Assembly (NCBI GenBank): GCA_013365325.1 | Contig: JABVXV010000550.1 | Span: 1 to 20,064, forward strand | Origin: Dipetalonema caudispina | Taxonomy: Eukaryota; Nematoda; Chromadorea; Rhabditida; Onchocercidae | Length of the DNA: 20,064 bases | Reading direction: 5' to 3' | Shown here: piece by piece, positions 1 through 11,691 of the stretch | Layout: the number at the start of each line of letters is the position of its first letter | Numbering within the stretch: position 1 is the first letter of the stretch | Program-made: the position numbers and the translations under genes | Notes under the pieces: generated by a model | What the model was told of the DNA's origin: nothing | Databases searched by the model: none | The model's input: only the letters and a program-made list of their open reading frames with translations

Positions 1-2831
1 TAGATACATGAAGGAACTTTTGAGAACAAAACTTTGCAAGAATAAACGTCCTTCACGTGCAGCAGTTAATAGTACAGTAGCATTTCGCAGTTCCTAAATG
101 ATTTAATGATTAAAATCTAAAAAGTAAATTTTCCTGTTTGAACAATGCAAAATAGATTGGTCTACTATCGAACAGTAAATTGATTCGACTCAAACTCAGA
201 ACTAAGAAAAAAGTACGTCAAGACAATTGGTATAAAATTTATTTGTTTTCCAATAAATTTAGTAATCTGAGTTAGATGTTATTCCCAGAAAACTTCATGA
301 AGATATTTCTACGATTTAATTCCACTTTGGTCCAGTTTTAAAATTTCAAATATACCTTTACACGGATTAGCAGAGTTAATAGGCAGAAACTACTAGCAGC
401 AATCTTCCAATATGCAAAGCATTCATCTTGCTGTAGTTTACCTTTCTCAATCGCTTGTAATGACAAAACATTTTTGATAGTTTCATTCAGTGAACAGAAC
501 AAAACTTTATAAATGGAAGCAAAAGTAACTCTGAAATTATTAAAATTCACAAAATTATCAACCGTTCAATTAATGTTTAGAGGATTCAATTTTATGTTGA
601 CGTACTTGCTAAAACAAATAAAAAGAGATCTTTCAGCCTCATCCAAATCCTTATCGTGACACGGCTCCAGCGATGAAATCTTACTCCGTCGTCGTTCATC
701 TTCTGGGACTAATTCAGATACTTTATTTGCTAGCAACCACTGAATTGCAGAAAGCCGCTCATTTTGTTTCCGAAATGAAAGATATATCCTACAAAAATAC
801 TCATTTTTGCTTTTAAAGAAATTTCTCAGCAGCTAAATGTATCCACAAAGTGGTTTGAGGAAGTCAATACAGTTCTCTTTTGCGGCAGAGGAAGGTGGCT
901 ACGTCCGAAATGTAGTCATGCCAACAAAGCAAATACATTGAATGATCGAGTGGTTTTGATAGTTCATAAATTTCGCAGTTTTTTGAAACTGATGCAAACA
1001 AACAGTGATCTTTTTCATTTCTTGAAATTCAAAAACTTATTCAATGACATTCAAAACTCCTATAAAATTATAATTAATTGCCCAAATTCTCACCAGTGTA
1101 ATGCTACAAATCGAAGCTAATGTTTACCATAAAAAACGATGATATAAAGGAGATTAGTTGAGTGAACAGTTATCTCGAACGCAATACTATAAATATTATA
1201 AAAAAAATTACGACAACCTCAAAATATTTGCAACCGCTTGATTAAGTGATGCACCTTTTACTGGTTTTTCCTCTACATCACACCATTCTCTTTTCAAGTA
1301 TGCAAGCGCCGATTTTGCTAAAAAACCATCCAAATATAACTTTTGTTCAAACAGTTTGTTTCAGTTTTTTTATAATTAAAACGTTTTCTTACATAAGTTT
1401 AAATTTAAATACGTTTTAATTTGTTATTCGAGAGCTGAAATCAGCCATTTCAGCACTTTCTTACCAGCTTTGGACTTCTGTTGTGCGTTAGTGAAATCAC
1501 AGGAAAGTAATTGTAGCAAAGAAACAGCACAATCCAGTGTAGGGACGACCTCGGAAATACATATAAAGTAGCTCGAAACAACATCCTAGAAAACAGGTAA
1601 CAAATGGACAGATAAATTGGACAGATCGAAAAGGCCTCGCAGTACCAAATTATCAACGGAAACCTCTGTGTCATCTGCTCCTTGTGTATCTTCAACAACT
1701 CCAATATCAATCATCGCTCTTTCCAACTTTTCCATGAGCGATTTCCGACGTTCCATTCTTAAACGATGAGATCTTTCTTCCTCTGCTGAATCATCTGTGA
1801 GTGTTTTTATAAAATCCTGGCTGAAAGCAATTTTCCAATTTCTAAGTAATGAATCAAACGATCTATTTTGATTGATACACATACTTATTCAAAAATCGTT
1901 TCATGGATGAAAACGATTTAATAATAAAGATGAAAAATTGAAAACTAAACATCCATTTACGGCTTTATTTTAGCAATGTTACAAAACAGTAATAACGTGA
2001 AAAAACTTACGATGAAAATATATTATAAAAAAGGACTAATGACGAATGCATGAGAGCGCTCATGTCAGCGTGATAGGAGCGTTTGGTAGCATCGAAGACG
2101 ATGGATGCATCCAGAAGGTTTTTGAAATAGTCCACTGCACCATGTAAAATGATGAATAAGGTTGGAATAACCGACTGAATTGAATGCCAAATGATTTTTG
2201 GACTGACAATCTCCAAGAACTTTTTTGCAACAGTTTTTCGGGCTGCCTAAACAGCGTAGCACGGGATTCTATTGTTTTAAAATCTATAGAAATTTAAGGT
2301 AAACTGATAAAAAAAACTTGAAAAATTGTAGTGAGAAGAGCTGTGGGTAGCGGATAAGAAGGAAATATTAACATAATGACATTCCCAAGTAGTTTAGGTG
2401 TAAAGTTAAAACTAAATTATAAAAACGATGCCAAAGTATGTGCAGTTACATGTGCCGGTAAAAATTGGCAGCCAACGTCAATCATCAGCTAGTTTGGTTC
2501 GAATAATCTTGAAACAAATGTTTCGGTATATAATTAATACACCAATAAAACTTATACGAGAGGAAAGATATTACACCATAGAATTTAGATAATTTAAATA
2601 CGTTGAAAAAGAAATTTCAAGAAACGCTTTGGTAAAAGGCTCAACTTATCAATAACTTTATCAATTGGGACACAAATAAATATACTTGCTAACAATATTT
2701 CTGTAATGCTATTACTTGAAACGTACCAGTAAGTGGGATATTTTCTTGCTCCTTTTGGGTAAAAGTTCTTCCAATAGTTTGCTCAAAGTTTCTAGTAAAA
2801 ATGTTGTTTGTTTCCTCTTCTTTGGCAACAA
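1..2831 (-). other. FANCD2: FANCD2 exons 23-30 (C-terminal half, incomplete)
   Basis: Predicted exons are 2831-2727, 2246-2011, 1820-1664, 1585-1465, 1317-1218, 788-606, 530-362 and 93 to beyond 1. Exon 23 (FLLETLSKLLEELL) matches human FLLEDLSQKLESML. Exon 26 (VVPTLDCAVSLLQLL) matches SIPSFQCALYLIRLL. Exon 27 joins exon 28 directly to give NILRIYLSF, lining up with ALLCIYLEH. Exon 29 has CFAYWKIAASSF against LLYWNMAVRDF. Exon 30 (GRLFLQSFVLK) matches GRLFVEAFLKQ and runs off the window. The remaining C-terminal part, including any acidic tail and the stop codon, is outside. Confidence 0.85.
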
Positions 2832-5800
2832 CTAAAACAGGACATTACCTGCATAAATGAACAAAAAATTATATCTAATACAAATAAATGCATTCACTTT
2901 TCAAATTTTATATCTCAAAAATTTAGCTTGTTTAACATACGCATAAGCCATGCGTGACATATACAATCCGATCATGACATGAACAGTTTTGCTGAAAATT
3001 TGAGCAAAAAATAAAGTAGATTTCAATATTATAATAGAGAAAATATATTCTTTCACTTCAAAATTTTTTAGACAATGACAATGCCACTGAATGAAGATAA
3101 TGCTAATCATTTGATAAATTTGAACAGTAAACTTAAACTTACTTCAATCAGATTGATGACAGCATCAAAATTGAGTGGCATGAAAAAGGATATCAACAGA
3201 GATTCAGCAACTAGTTTCCGCTGATCCAAATTTTTAGTTATCATCCGTTTAAATTGTTCAATTTCAACAGTTTTCGTTTTGCTAACCTTTGTTCGAGTCG
3301 CATCCTTTTGTAATCCTTCACCCTACAATGTCATATCGAGATATTACGAATTCCTTATGTTTTTTCTTTTTTTTTTAAGGAAGTTCTTTTACTTCTTTTA
3401 ATCAAAAAAATTATCGGTCAGTCAGTACTAATCATCACTGCAAGTAACGACTATGTCACTCATCCGCTGGATTAGTGAAATTTGTACTAAAAATTGCGTA
3501 AGTTATGCAGGTAGGCATTTAACTTCATACAATTATGATTTCTCAAGTATGTGAGAAAAAATGCAGAATCCGTTTATCAACATGAATGTAACGAAGCGAA
3601 TCCCTAAACCTACGTTTTTTTTGTCCTCCATTTCATTTGCCTTGTTTTCTTCATCGTCAGAATATTTTGTCTCATTTTCACCTTCATTATTTCCCTTTCT
3701 ATTACTGATTGCATTTTTCCGGCCTTTTGTGGACGATGGCTTTTTAGAGATATCGTGAAACACTACTAATTCGGTTTGTTCAAAATCCAACATACATGGC
3801 ATCTTATATTCTCCGATTTCTAGAATAATAACTTTTAAACCGAACAGCTGACAGCATTGTTTGAAGTAGAAAAACAGGATGTTCATAACAAAAAAGACGG
3901 ATTTCAATAAAATAATGGAAAAATTTATGCTACTTTTTCAACTTCTATTACTGCCATGCTTCCTTTACTTAGGAAAAACTTCTAATCTGTATTTAGTCTA
4001 CTCGAATATGTTTTCGACGCGTGTATCACTTTTACAACATTGTTGGTTTAACTGTGCTGCTTGCACAGTTTTATAAAATTCTCATTTATGTCTGATCTCT
4101 TTATCTAAACACAAACGAGCAGCTATTTTCCTTCCACAATTATCAAAATTTATTCCGAAACATTCCAATTTAACTAACTTTGAATGGTGTACTTCAGGCT
4201 TTTCTGGCACTCCATCATTAATGCAAATCTTTTGCGTAATATAATATGAATAGCTTCTATATCCGCTCCGTATATCCTATTACCGCTTACAGTAAATGTA
4301 TTCAGCATCTAAAATTTCTTTAATAGTTTGAAAGAAAATTAGAGATGCATGGCATGCTTGAAGTACAAAGTTGACTAAAAAGCAAGAATAACAAACTCTG
4401 TAACACCATAATCTCTGACTCGAAAAATTTGATGTCGATTATGTTCAAAACCCAAGATATAGCACAATTAACTTGAAAAAGTCAAACTAAAACTTCTACT
4501 TCTATTTGAATTTTAGGCATTCAACTCAAAATCATTACATGTATACAACTGGTTTTGATGACAGTCGTATTCTAAATATGGTTTTTATGTTTATTGCTAT
4601 TTGTAGAACGGCTAAGATTTTTTTATTGATTGGGAACTTCTCAGTTGTAATCAAAAAAATCAGCTATTGTGACAGCACTTATAATTTTAGTTTCTGTTTA
4701 TGACTGGGAATAGAAATTACTGAGTGCTAGTTTGGATACTATTTTGTATAGTACATTTTGCACAATTTGAAAACTGAGCGCTTGTTCAAATTGGATCATT
4801 AAATCGAGCGATCATTTACTGAACCATTTTATGATCAACTTATCAATTACTTAATGGATTAGAACAAAACTAGCCAAACGAATCCATTGGATGCAGAAAA
4901 AAAATATGTCACAATTTGTAATTCTACTCCGATTGTCCTTTGTTTCCAAATCGATTTCAACCATTGAAATATTCGCTTCTGCAACATCATCTTTAATTCT
5001 TTTAAATAATTGATAATTTGTATCTTTTTTTTGAAAAAAAAATAGAAAGGTAAATCTGCCCATGAGTACCTAATTTGACCTAGAAGAACTTTATTTAAAC
5101 CAGTCTACAATACTTCATCATGTTCGACAGAAACTTCTAGGCAATAACAGCAGAAATTGTGTGTTAAAGTTCTGCATTGTTTACCTAATATAAAGCGAAG
5201 TTCCACGAGAAAATCATCACTGTGTTGTTCGTTGGCCCATAAATACTTCAATTTGATAAGTGCTAAAAGAAGTTGAAAATGAGCAAGTGGTTCAAAAATT
5301 CGACTTTCAGAATCGGATATTTCCGAGGAATGTTTCACCAATTCGCTTAAACAAAGCCATTCTTTATGCATTGAGTTGCTATAACGTTCATCTTCTAAGC
5401 GGCTGAAATGAGACACTAGTAAATTTCTCAATCTTATGCATTTTTAGCTGCAAAATAGAACAGTACAATTCAGAACGTCACAGTTCGCAAAGCACCGATT
5501 TTTAATTCTAAATATAGCATGCATCTGATTCAAACAGCTAAGATTCTTTTATTTCGTTTTTAAATATAAAATTATAATATATTGGAGCAAACTAATGTCA
5601 AATAAAGCAAATAATAATGTTCAAGTATATTTCTACTATGTCTTTGCCCTTAAGAACAGTTACCATTGTGTAGAACTTCGTTGTTTTAAATAATCTCGCC
5701 TAAATTCCACACATAGTCTTTCAGCCCAGACAACCTGAAATGAATAAAACAAAATATGTTGACCCAACAGTTAACTTCTATTTTGTTATGATTCGAATCC

Positions 5801-8800
5801 ATCACTCTGCATAAAGAAGAAATTTTGATACCGTGATGATATACAGAAGTATACCTAAAATTGAATAGAATAAGTAACATAGTATATTGAAAGTTTAATA
5901 GAATGCATATTTCGCCGCACATTAAGGTAAAAAAACAATCAGCGGGCTGAGAAAGACAACAGCAAGTCACATCATATTTTATAACTTATGTAATTAAATT
6001 TAATGATTCATAGCTGGTATAGTATGATTTGAGGGTTAATTTAATCATTAATGTAGATATAATTATTGACCAAAATAGTGCTGTGTCCAACTCCAGTACC
6101 ATTGTTCAGGATTCTCGCAAAATGCTGATAGAAACACGTGCGCAAATAAGCATTATGTTTTGTTCGTTCATCCAGCAATGTTAGCTTTCGCTTGAGCATG
6201 CTTTCACGATCTTCGGCATTTAATCTGTATAACAGCAACTTCTATTTCAGGTTAATTATGAACAATTTTATTTGGCAAAGACCTTTATTTCTGATTCATT
6301 GAAATGGCAGAATAAAATGGCAGTTGCTATGTCTAACGCAAGCAAGTCTATGTAAGAAAGCGATACATCCAAATGCAAAAAAGTTCTGCTCTTCATTTCA
6401 CTATGTTGGTTCAAGTAACTATTACCTAACTTCTGCAGGATTTTTTTCGCCGAGAGCGACACTAATTCCTAAAAAAGTTTCCTATTCACCTCAAATTTTG
6501 GTTGGAAAGATCATATGACGATACCTGTTATTTATAAGATATTGTTGTAATTGCATCAATACACCAAGGATTCCCCATACTTTTTCTCTCGTCGAAGACG
6601 AAGATATCATTTGTTCGATTTCAAAATCCAATCCTTTGTGCTGTATAAAACGTATTTTCATTATTTATTCCCGAAAGTTATTAGCAAAATTTTGCATTCC
6701 GAATACATATGAATTTCACTTTTGTAAAGATAACTAACCAAATACAACCAAAACTGAGAAGGTCATTGACCTACCAGGCAGTTGGAAATACAGAAGATGC
6801 TTGTCAATTATAATACATTAGCAAAAATTGATAAGAAATGTTTCATGACTAAATATCCGCTGCTATACTAATTATCCAAATGCGCTAATTCTTTATTTTC
6901 GGAGCTTCAACACCTACTTTTTCAGTAATTTGTGACTGTTGGGCAGTTTGTTCCACCAAAAGTAATGTGTTGAAAAACCGGCATACATTGTCGAATGAAA
7001 AATTGATCAGACATGGTATTTTTTTCTGGAATGAAAACAAACGTGGAAGATAAAAATTAATACTTAAAATATTGTTTTAACTGGATTTAATGGATGATTC
7101 AACCGCTTAGTGATCGCTACCACATGTACAACTGCACCATAAACTATCGTTCATTGGTTAATCTGAGGTTATCGTTCGTTCCAAAATTACTCCTTTTTCC
7201 GAAATTATTTCAAAGTTTAAAAAACCTGAACTTTTCAAAAGTTTGAAATATAAAGCTTACACTAAGGACAAGAGAGAACTTGGCAATTTCCCCATTGTGA
7301 TTTTCTGCGATATCCTGCAACATTGAAAGCGTTGTAGTGATTTCCTCTTCCGTTCCATTTAAGTGCTGAACAATGCGATTGAAAATCTGAAAATTAGATC
7401 CAATTTATGAGCACTTCTTCTGCAGGTTTTCTATCAAAACATCAAATACTTTAAAATTCCAGACTTTCTAAGCAGTAAAATAAATTCAGGTCCATTTCAA
7501 AAAAAGTGATTAAAACAGGTTATACCACTGATTGCTCTGGTCGAAGTTTTACAAACAGAGTTTTGTATCCATGAGCTCCAAATTGCATATAAATCGGAGT
7601 CGGAGACCACATCAAAATTTCAAAAAAATTACAGATTGGTCGGAAAAAGTGCGTGATAAACTGAAATCTTCAGGATCTTAAATAAATGCTGGAAAAATTT
7701 CTCATATAAAAAATATCAAAGAAACGTTTAAGTTCTATTTAAACAAAGGCCGCTGTTATCAAAAAATGGATATCCCATAAATTTTTCTTCCTCAAAGTTA
7801 TAGATGATTTGAATCGAACCTAATTCCCTGTACAGCTGATTTTTTTAACGAGATTACTAAAATAATGGAAAAGCTATTACATATTAAAGTCTACAAAAGG
7901 TGCACCTCAGTGTATTCAAAAGCTAAGATAACAAGTTGTTCCAAATGGGAATACTGATTGCATAAAATCTGCTGTTTGAAGATACTGTGGATTGTATGGC
8001 TCCAATTATTCACATCCATCAAAGCAAAACAAAATAAAACATCGAAAAGAACGGGAACCTGAAATGAAATATAATAAATTAGTAAATATTAAGCCGCAGG
8101 TCATAAAAGTTAAAATCTTAATGCAAAAATAACACAAATATCTCGAAAATATGCAATTCGAATATGAATCGACATGCCTCTCCATTCAAAATTAATCACT
8201 CTACAGAAACCGTATATGCAAAATATGTTGAATATTTTTACCTGCAAATGCTATCTATGTAAAATTCATCCACCAGTTGAATCCCGACCTCTAATTTTTA
8301 TTTCAGATATCGTCCAAAAATGAACCTTTTTCGCAACTGGAACAAGATCCTCCTTAAGTTCGACAATATCACCTCTTTCATCCTTCTCATCATTTTGCTC
8401 CTGTTTTTCGGTGGTCAACATAACTACTGTGTCCTTCCAGTAACGTCCATCACTAGTTTTTATCTTCTTTAAAATTATTTCAAAAATTTCCTTCAGCACG
8501 TGGCCAACTGTTTTCCTACTGAAATTTGCAGATATGATCGAAGACTGCAAAAAGCGATCCGGAAAGCAAGAAAAGTAAAGTATTAAGCTAAAAATTTAAG
8601 AAAATTTCTCAAAAAAGTGAAACTAGGATAAAAAACATTTTCAGGTAGTACAATCCAACAGAACAAAACATGACCTCTTGGGATATGATTTTTTTTAAAT
8701 ATGCAAGTTTATAGGTGAATAAATGTATAATACCTTGCTCCTGTTTCTGTACTTTTTAAGTCTTCTATTTGCAGGTGTGTACGAAGACTACAAAGAATGT

Positions 8801-11691
8801 TTCGGAAAGCAAATTTCTCATTTCTTTGAATACTGCCCAAGCAATATGTCACCAATTCCGGCAAAACTTCCATGTTTAATTTCATTAGATTTTGCAACAT
8901 GATTCCACGAATCTAAAAACAAAAGCGTAACGGTGGAATACAGCATTCCATTTTCTAGGAGGCCATTTCCTGCAATATCCAATCAAGCTCAAAAATTCAC
9001 TATAAAATAGTCGAAGAGAAAGAAGACAGTATAGAGGAATACAGATGTTTTGATTTTGGTTTTTTGAGATATCTCAAGTAAAACAGCAATAAAAATTTAT
9101 TTGAAGTCAGCCTATCAGACATGAGAAGCATAAACTTAAGTTTGTCTTGAAAGGAAAATTACCCTATTTGTTGTTTGTTCATCAGTTCGAAGTAAAAGGA
9201 GTGTCTGGAGGATAGTGACTCGAAAGGCTGGCAGATTGTCGCGCACCTTTCTCAGGAACATTTGTTGCAAATTATTTGCAGTATCTGAGAAGGAACGAGA
9301 TTCTTGCGAAATGGAAAAAAAAAATGAATTTTTACAAGAATGGTGAGTTACTTGTCTTCATACTGTTATAAATAATAACGAAGGTAACTCAAAAACAAAG
9401 CACAACGGTACTCAAACTGCGGATGAAATTCATTATCGTAAATAATCCATCAGATGGAAGCTCGATCGATTCTGGTAATTCACAAATTTATTAAATCAAA
9501 TCTTGGAAAAAATCGACCTTGTTGAACGATGTGACTAGGCAAAATTTCCGGTAGAACTTGTATCAAAGCATCACGTGGTGCACAATGCCAATTCTCCAAA
9601 TCACAATCAAAAATTGCATTGAAAATCCGTTCACAGTCATAAATAGTATCCAAATAACGAAACTGTGCGATACAGGCAAGTGCAAGGCAATCATTTTTTG
9701 TGCAGTCACCAGCAACGCTAAAATTTTGATTCTGAATCAGATGAAAAAAACAAATATTCCAGAAAATTTCTATGCAGAAAGTAAAAGAGCAGAAATTTCG
9801 AGGACAAACAAATTAAGAGATGTTCTTGAAGTATGGTACAACTAGTAAGTCTAATTAATAGAGGTACTATTTCTATTAAACAGAAGCAACCTTAACATCA
9901 CTTCAGTATTTCAATGTTCTCAAAATTACTGAATATGCTACTAAGCTAAAAACAAACTACATGATGCAACATAATTAGTTCCATTAAAAGCATTCTGCAA
10001 TTTTACCTTTTCGCATAAGTTTCAATCTTTCGAAGTATCAAATCGAATACGACAGCTTGTGATGAATTTGACATTAGCAGGGCTCGAATAAATGTATCCT
10101 ATAATTGTTTCCTTTAAGAATTTAAAGTTCATGTCGGCCAATTACTAGCGAGGAAAATTATAGTTTGATCAATGTCTTTCAGTAGATCCACTTAATATCT
10201 TAAATGAACGAAGGTTTTTGAAAATAAAAAAAATTAAATCTTAGAAAATATGAGGAATTTCTCTGCATGTATAGAAATTAGAGTGAAAAGGGATTGCTGA
10301 CCACATATCCCGCTTCAGTAACGGAAGGCGACAAATACATCTTAAGTTTGGTCTCATCAACAATTTCTTCCTCAAAGAGATCGAAGAAACTTGTTCTTTT
10401 CTGTAACATTTCAGAAGATAAATGTAGATGGAAATTTTTAAATGATAAATGTAATTGTTGTTGTTGAAGAAATTAAAGAAAAAAGAATAAATAAAAGTAT
10501 GATGTAGATGTATCGATTATAAGGTAATTTTCTCACATTATCATCCTTGCAGTATACATCCAATTTCTTCACCAGATCATGAAAACTATTTTCTGTAATA
10601 AAAATACGACATTAGCAACAAATATCATTGATATCAACTGTAAAACATCAATATCATGACTACATTCATTACTACAATTATTAATGTTGCTGCTGTAATG
10701 TTTTGATTTGAAAAATTTTTTGATACTGTTATAATAATCAAAAGTACGAGGAGAATCAACAAGAAGAAAAAAGCAATCGCCCAGTTAACCTGTCTAATGG
10801 TCATATAGTAATATTTTGTACCATCGAGAGTATAGGCAGATGAGCTTGGCATTATTATGTTAACTTATGCAAGGAACATCACTTTGTTTCACCGAAGAGG
10901 ATGAAATTTATCAAAACGAAACTTTCAAGAAGATTAAGCTTAACCTAGATATATTGATATTTCATCATTGCCACTTGTGCAGATTCTAACTCCCACTTCT
11001 TCCAACAAATTCTCGAATGTATTTCGCGCGGGTACTTTACTGAAATTTAATTTACATGCATTTCCATTCTGTGATTGCGTATAACACCGATCGAGAGCTC
11101 GGCGAAATTCCCTTTCATCGATTATGGGATAATCATTTTCGAATGAATCATCCTTTGCTGATGATATTTGTGATGGTGCTGAAATTTGTACAGAAATAAA
11201 AATGACTAGGGAAATGATAAAGCTATTCAATAATATATGGAACCATTTGCAGCCATAATAGTTTTAAATAAATTCTGCAATTAACAAATCAGATTCAGAT
11301 GAATTTAAATCAGAAATAATCGTTTAAATCAAAGCATCAAATATTTAAATAACTAATCCGATCCATTTCTTTAATTTAATTGAAAAGATCTTTAAAAGGA
11401 TCTTCAACTGAAAAAAGATCAGTTCAGAAGTTAACAATACACAAACAGATAAATACAAATAGACATGTCATAGAATTTATGTACATTTTGTTCCATTAAG
11501 TAGTATGTTCTATTCACTAGTACAAGCTGTTATTTCATTTTATAATTCAAAATTAATATATGAATGGTGACATACTAACCATTTACAGGCGGTGGTGTCG
11601 TAGGGACAAACTCAGAGCTATCCATCAGTAATTCATTCGAATCTTCTTCCCTCGCTATCGACGCGTATCGACCCTTCTTTCGTCGAAACAT
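1..11691 (-). CDS. FANCD2: FANCD2 homologue, Fanconi anaemia group D2 protein, C-terminus cut by window edge
   Basis: FANCD2 is a large helical-repeat DNA-clamp protein that pairs with FANCI at stalled forks and interstrand crosslinks. Thirty exons were joined by hand on the minus strand, from ATG at 11691 to an exon running off position 1, giving about 1387 codons. Human FANCD2 is about 1450 residues, so an estimated 150-200 residues are missing at the edge. Every join keeps reading phase. Collinear similarity to remembered human FANCD2 runs along almost the whole chain, for example LPEIL in exon 6, FYQHFARIL against YYDEFANLI in exon 15 and GRLFLQSF against GRLFVEAF in exon 30. Introns are mostly 40-560 nt. 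The start has A at -3 and the human-like basic opening MFRRKKGR. The human ubiquitination lysine appears replaced by glutamine. Weakest joins are exons 9, 16 and 19. Identity is secure; individual splice sites are predictions. Confidence 0.92.
3143..6224 (-). other. FANCD2: FANCD2 exons 15-22 (middle region and charged linker)
   Basis: Predicted exons are 6224-6100, 5804-5776, 5734-5664, 5402-5185, 4978-4866, 4308-4179, 3819-3614 and 3322-3143. Exon 15 matches human YYDEFANLI. The 29-nt exon 16 joins exon 17, where VVWAERLC aligns with ALEWVGHT. Exon 18 (RLEDERYS and later EPLAHFQLLLAL) aligns with GLEEYDTQ and SPLCLAPYFRLL. Exon 19 contains IFFFCIQWIRLASF, matching IFLTLNWFREIVNAF. Exon 21 is the Lys/Glu-rich linker equivalent to the human RKKGKIERKQK region. 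Exon 22 resumes the repeats. The weak points are the exon 16 acceptor (AGAG) and the exon 19 donor (gttcta), which precedes an in-frame TAA that abuts a stronger donor at 4850. Confidence 0.75.
6525..9717 (-). other. FANCD2: FANCD2 exons 6-14 (central helical repeats and ubiquitination region)
   Basis: Predicted exons are 9717-9518, 9284-9163, 8912-8734, 8518-8326, 8058-7906, 7660-7526, 7386-7261, 7025-6918 and 6640-6525. Exon 6 (FRYLDTIYD, then LPEIL) and exon 7 (LPAFRVTILQTLLLLR) align with human residues around 200-290. Exons 11 and 12 (FGAHGYKTLF, then IVQHLNGTEEEI) match the human FGSLLYKYAF and LVTHICSGNEAEV stretch. Exon 14 ends with KVWGILGVL, matching YKLIGIIGAV just after human Lys561, and that lysine position reads glutamine (CAA at 6613-6611). 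Exon 9 has an acidic Glu/Asp/Lys linker longer than in human, so its donor at 8326 is less certain than the others. Confidence 0.85.
8528..8571 (-). repeat. Degenerate duplicate of FANCD2 exon 8 sequence in intron 8
   Basis: About 43 nt here resemble the exon 8 stretch at about 8774-8816, with roughly three quarters identity counted by eye. On the minus strand exon 8 reads FAFRNILCSLRTHLQI, while this copy reads LAFRIAFCSLRSYLQI in the corresponding frame. That frame then reaches a stop, and the copy lies just before the chosen exon 9 acceptor at 8520-8519. It looks like a short partial tandem duplication left in the intron, or a relic of an alternative exon. Confidence 0.5.
10007..11691 (-). 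other. FANCD2: FANCD2 exons 1-5 (N-terminal region)
   Basis: Predicted coding exons are 11691-11580, 11178-10945, 10592-10537, 10400-10302 and 10098-10007. Exon 1 gives a basic start followed by an acidic and Ser/Pro-rich linker. Exon 2 carries NTFENLLEEVGVRI, which lines up with the human SIFVKLLKISGII segment. Exon 5 carries SQAVVFDLILRKIETYAK, matching the human helix before the LKWLDRVV segment. Donors are gttagt, gttaag, gtgaga, gtcagc and gtaaaa; acceptors are mostly tttcag or ttacag. An open frame exists upstream of exon 2 as far as about 11230, but no ATG lies in it, and the TTTCAG at 11184-11179 gives the phase that exon 1 needs. Confidence 0.85.
10634..10852 (-). CDS. Possible small two-helix membrane protein nested in FANCD2 intron 2
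   Basis: This 72-residue ATG-started frame lies wholly inside FANCD2 intron 2 (10944-10593), on the same strand. A polar N-terminus of about 23 residues is followed by a strongly hydrophobic segment (AIAFFFLLILLVLLIIITV), a short polar loop with an Asn-Ile-Thr sequon, and a second hydrophobic segment up to the stop. I do not recognise the family. It may be a nested gene, an alternative exon of FANCD2, or a chance open frame, since AT-rich sequence read this way favours Ile, Leu and Phe. Phase-consistent splicing of exon 2 to exon 3 does not need it. Treat it as unproven. Confidence 0.2.
   Translation of the reverse strand: MPSSSAYTLDGTKYYYMTIRQVNWAIAFFFLLILLVLLIIITVSKNFSNQNITAATLIIVVMNVVMILMFYS

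Noticed and set aside
871..1020. A 150-nt open stretch between FANCD2 exons 27 and 28 that would fit as an in-phase cassette exon.
   Set aside because: Joining 1218 directly to 788 keeps phase and gives NILRIYLSF, which lines up with human ALLCIYLEH without a gap. The stretch would insert 50 residues with no counterpart and has a poor acceptor. An alternative exon is not excluded.
2901..3110. Minus-strand open frame with Ile/Phe-rich translation.
   Set aside because: It lies in FANCD2 intron 22. Joining 3143 to 2831 keeps phase and restores the human-like LLETLSKLLEEL region without it.
5786..5800. GATTCGAATCC-like motif resembling a tRNA B box.
   Set aside because: It lies in FANCD2 exon 16 and there is no A box, anticodon arm or acceptor pairing around it.
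5850..5970. Hydrophobic, Cys-rich minus-strand frame between FANCD2 exons 15 and 16.
   Set aside because: No counterpart in the family, and the frame is not needed for the exon 15-16-17 joins; most likely intron.
6268..6462. Minus-strand open frame with SLSAKKILQKL and a good-looking acceptor.
   Set aside because: Its phase does not fit exon 14. Exon 14 joins directly to exon 15 at 6224 in phase and matches the human order.
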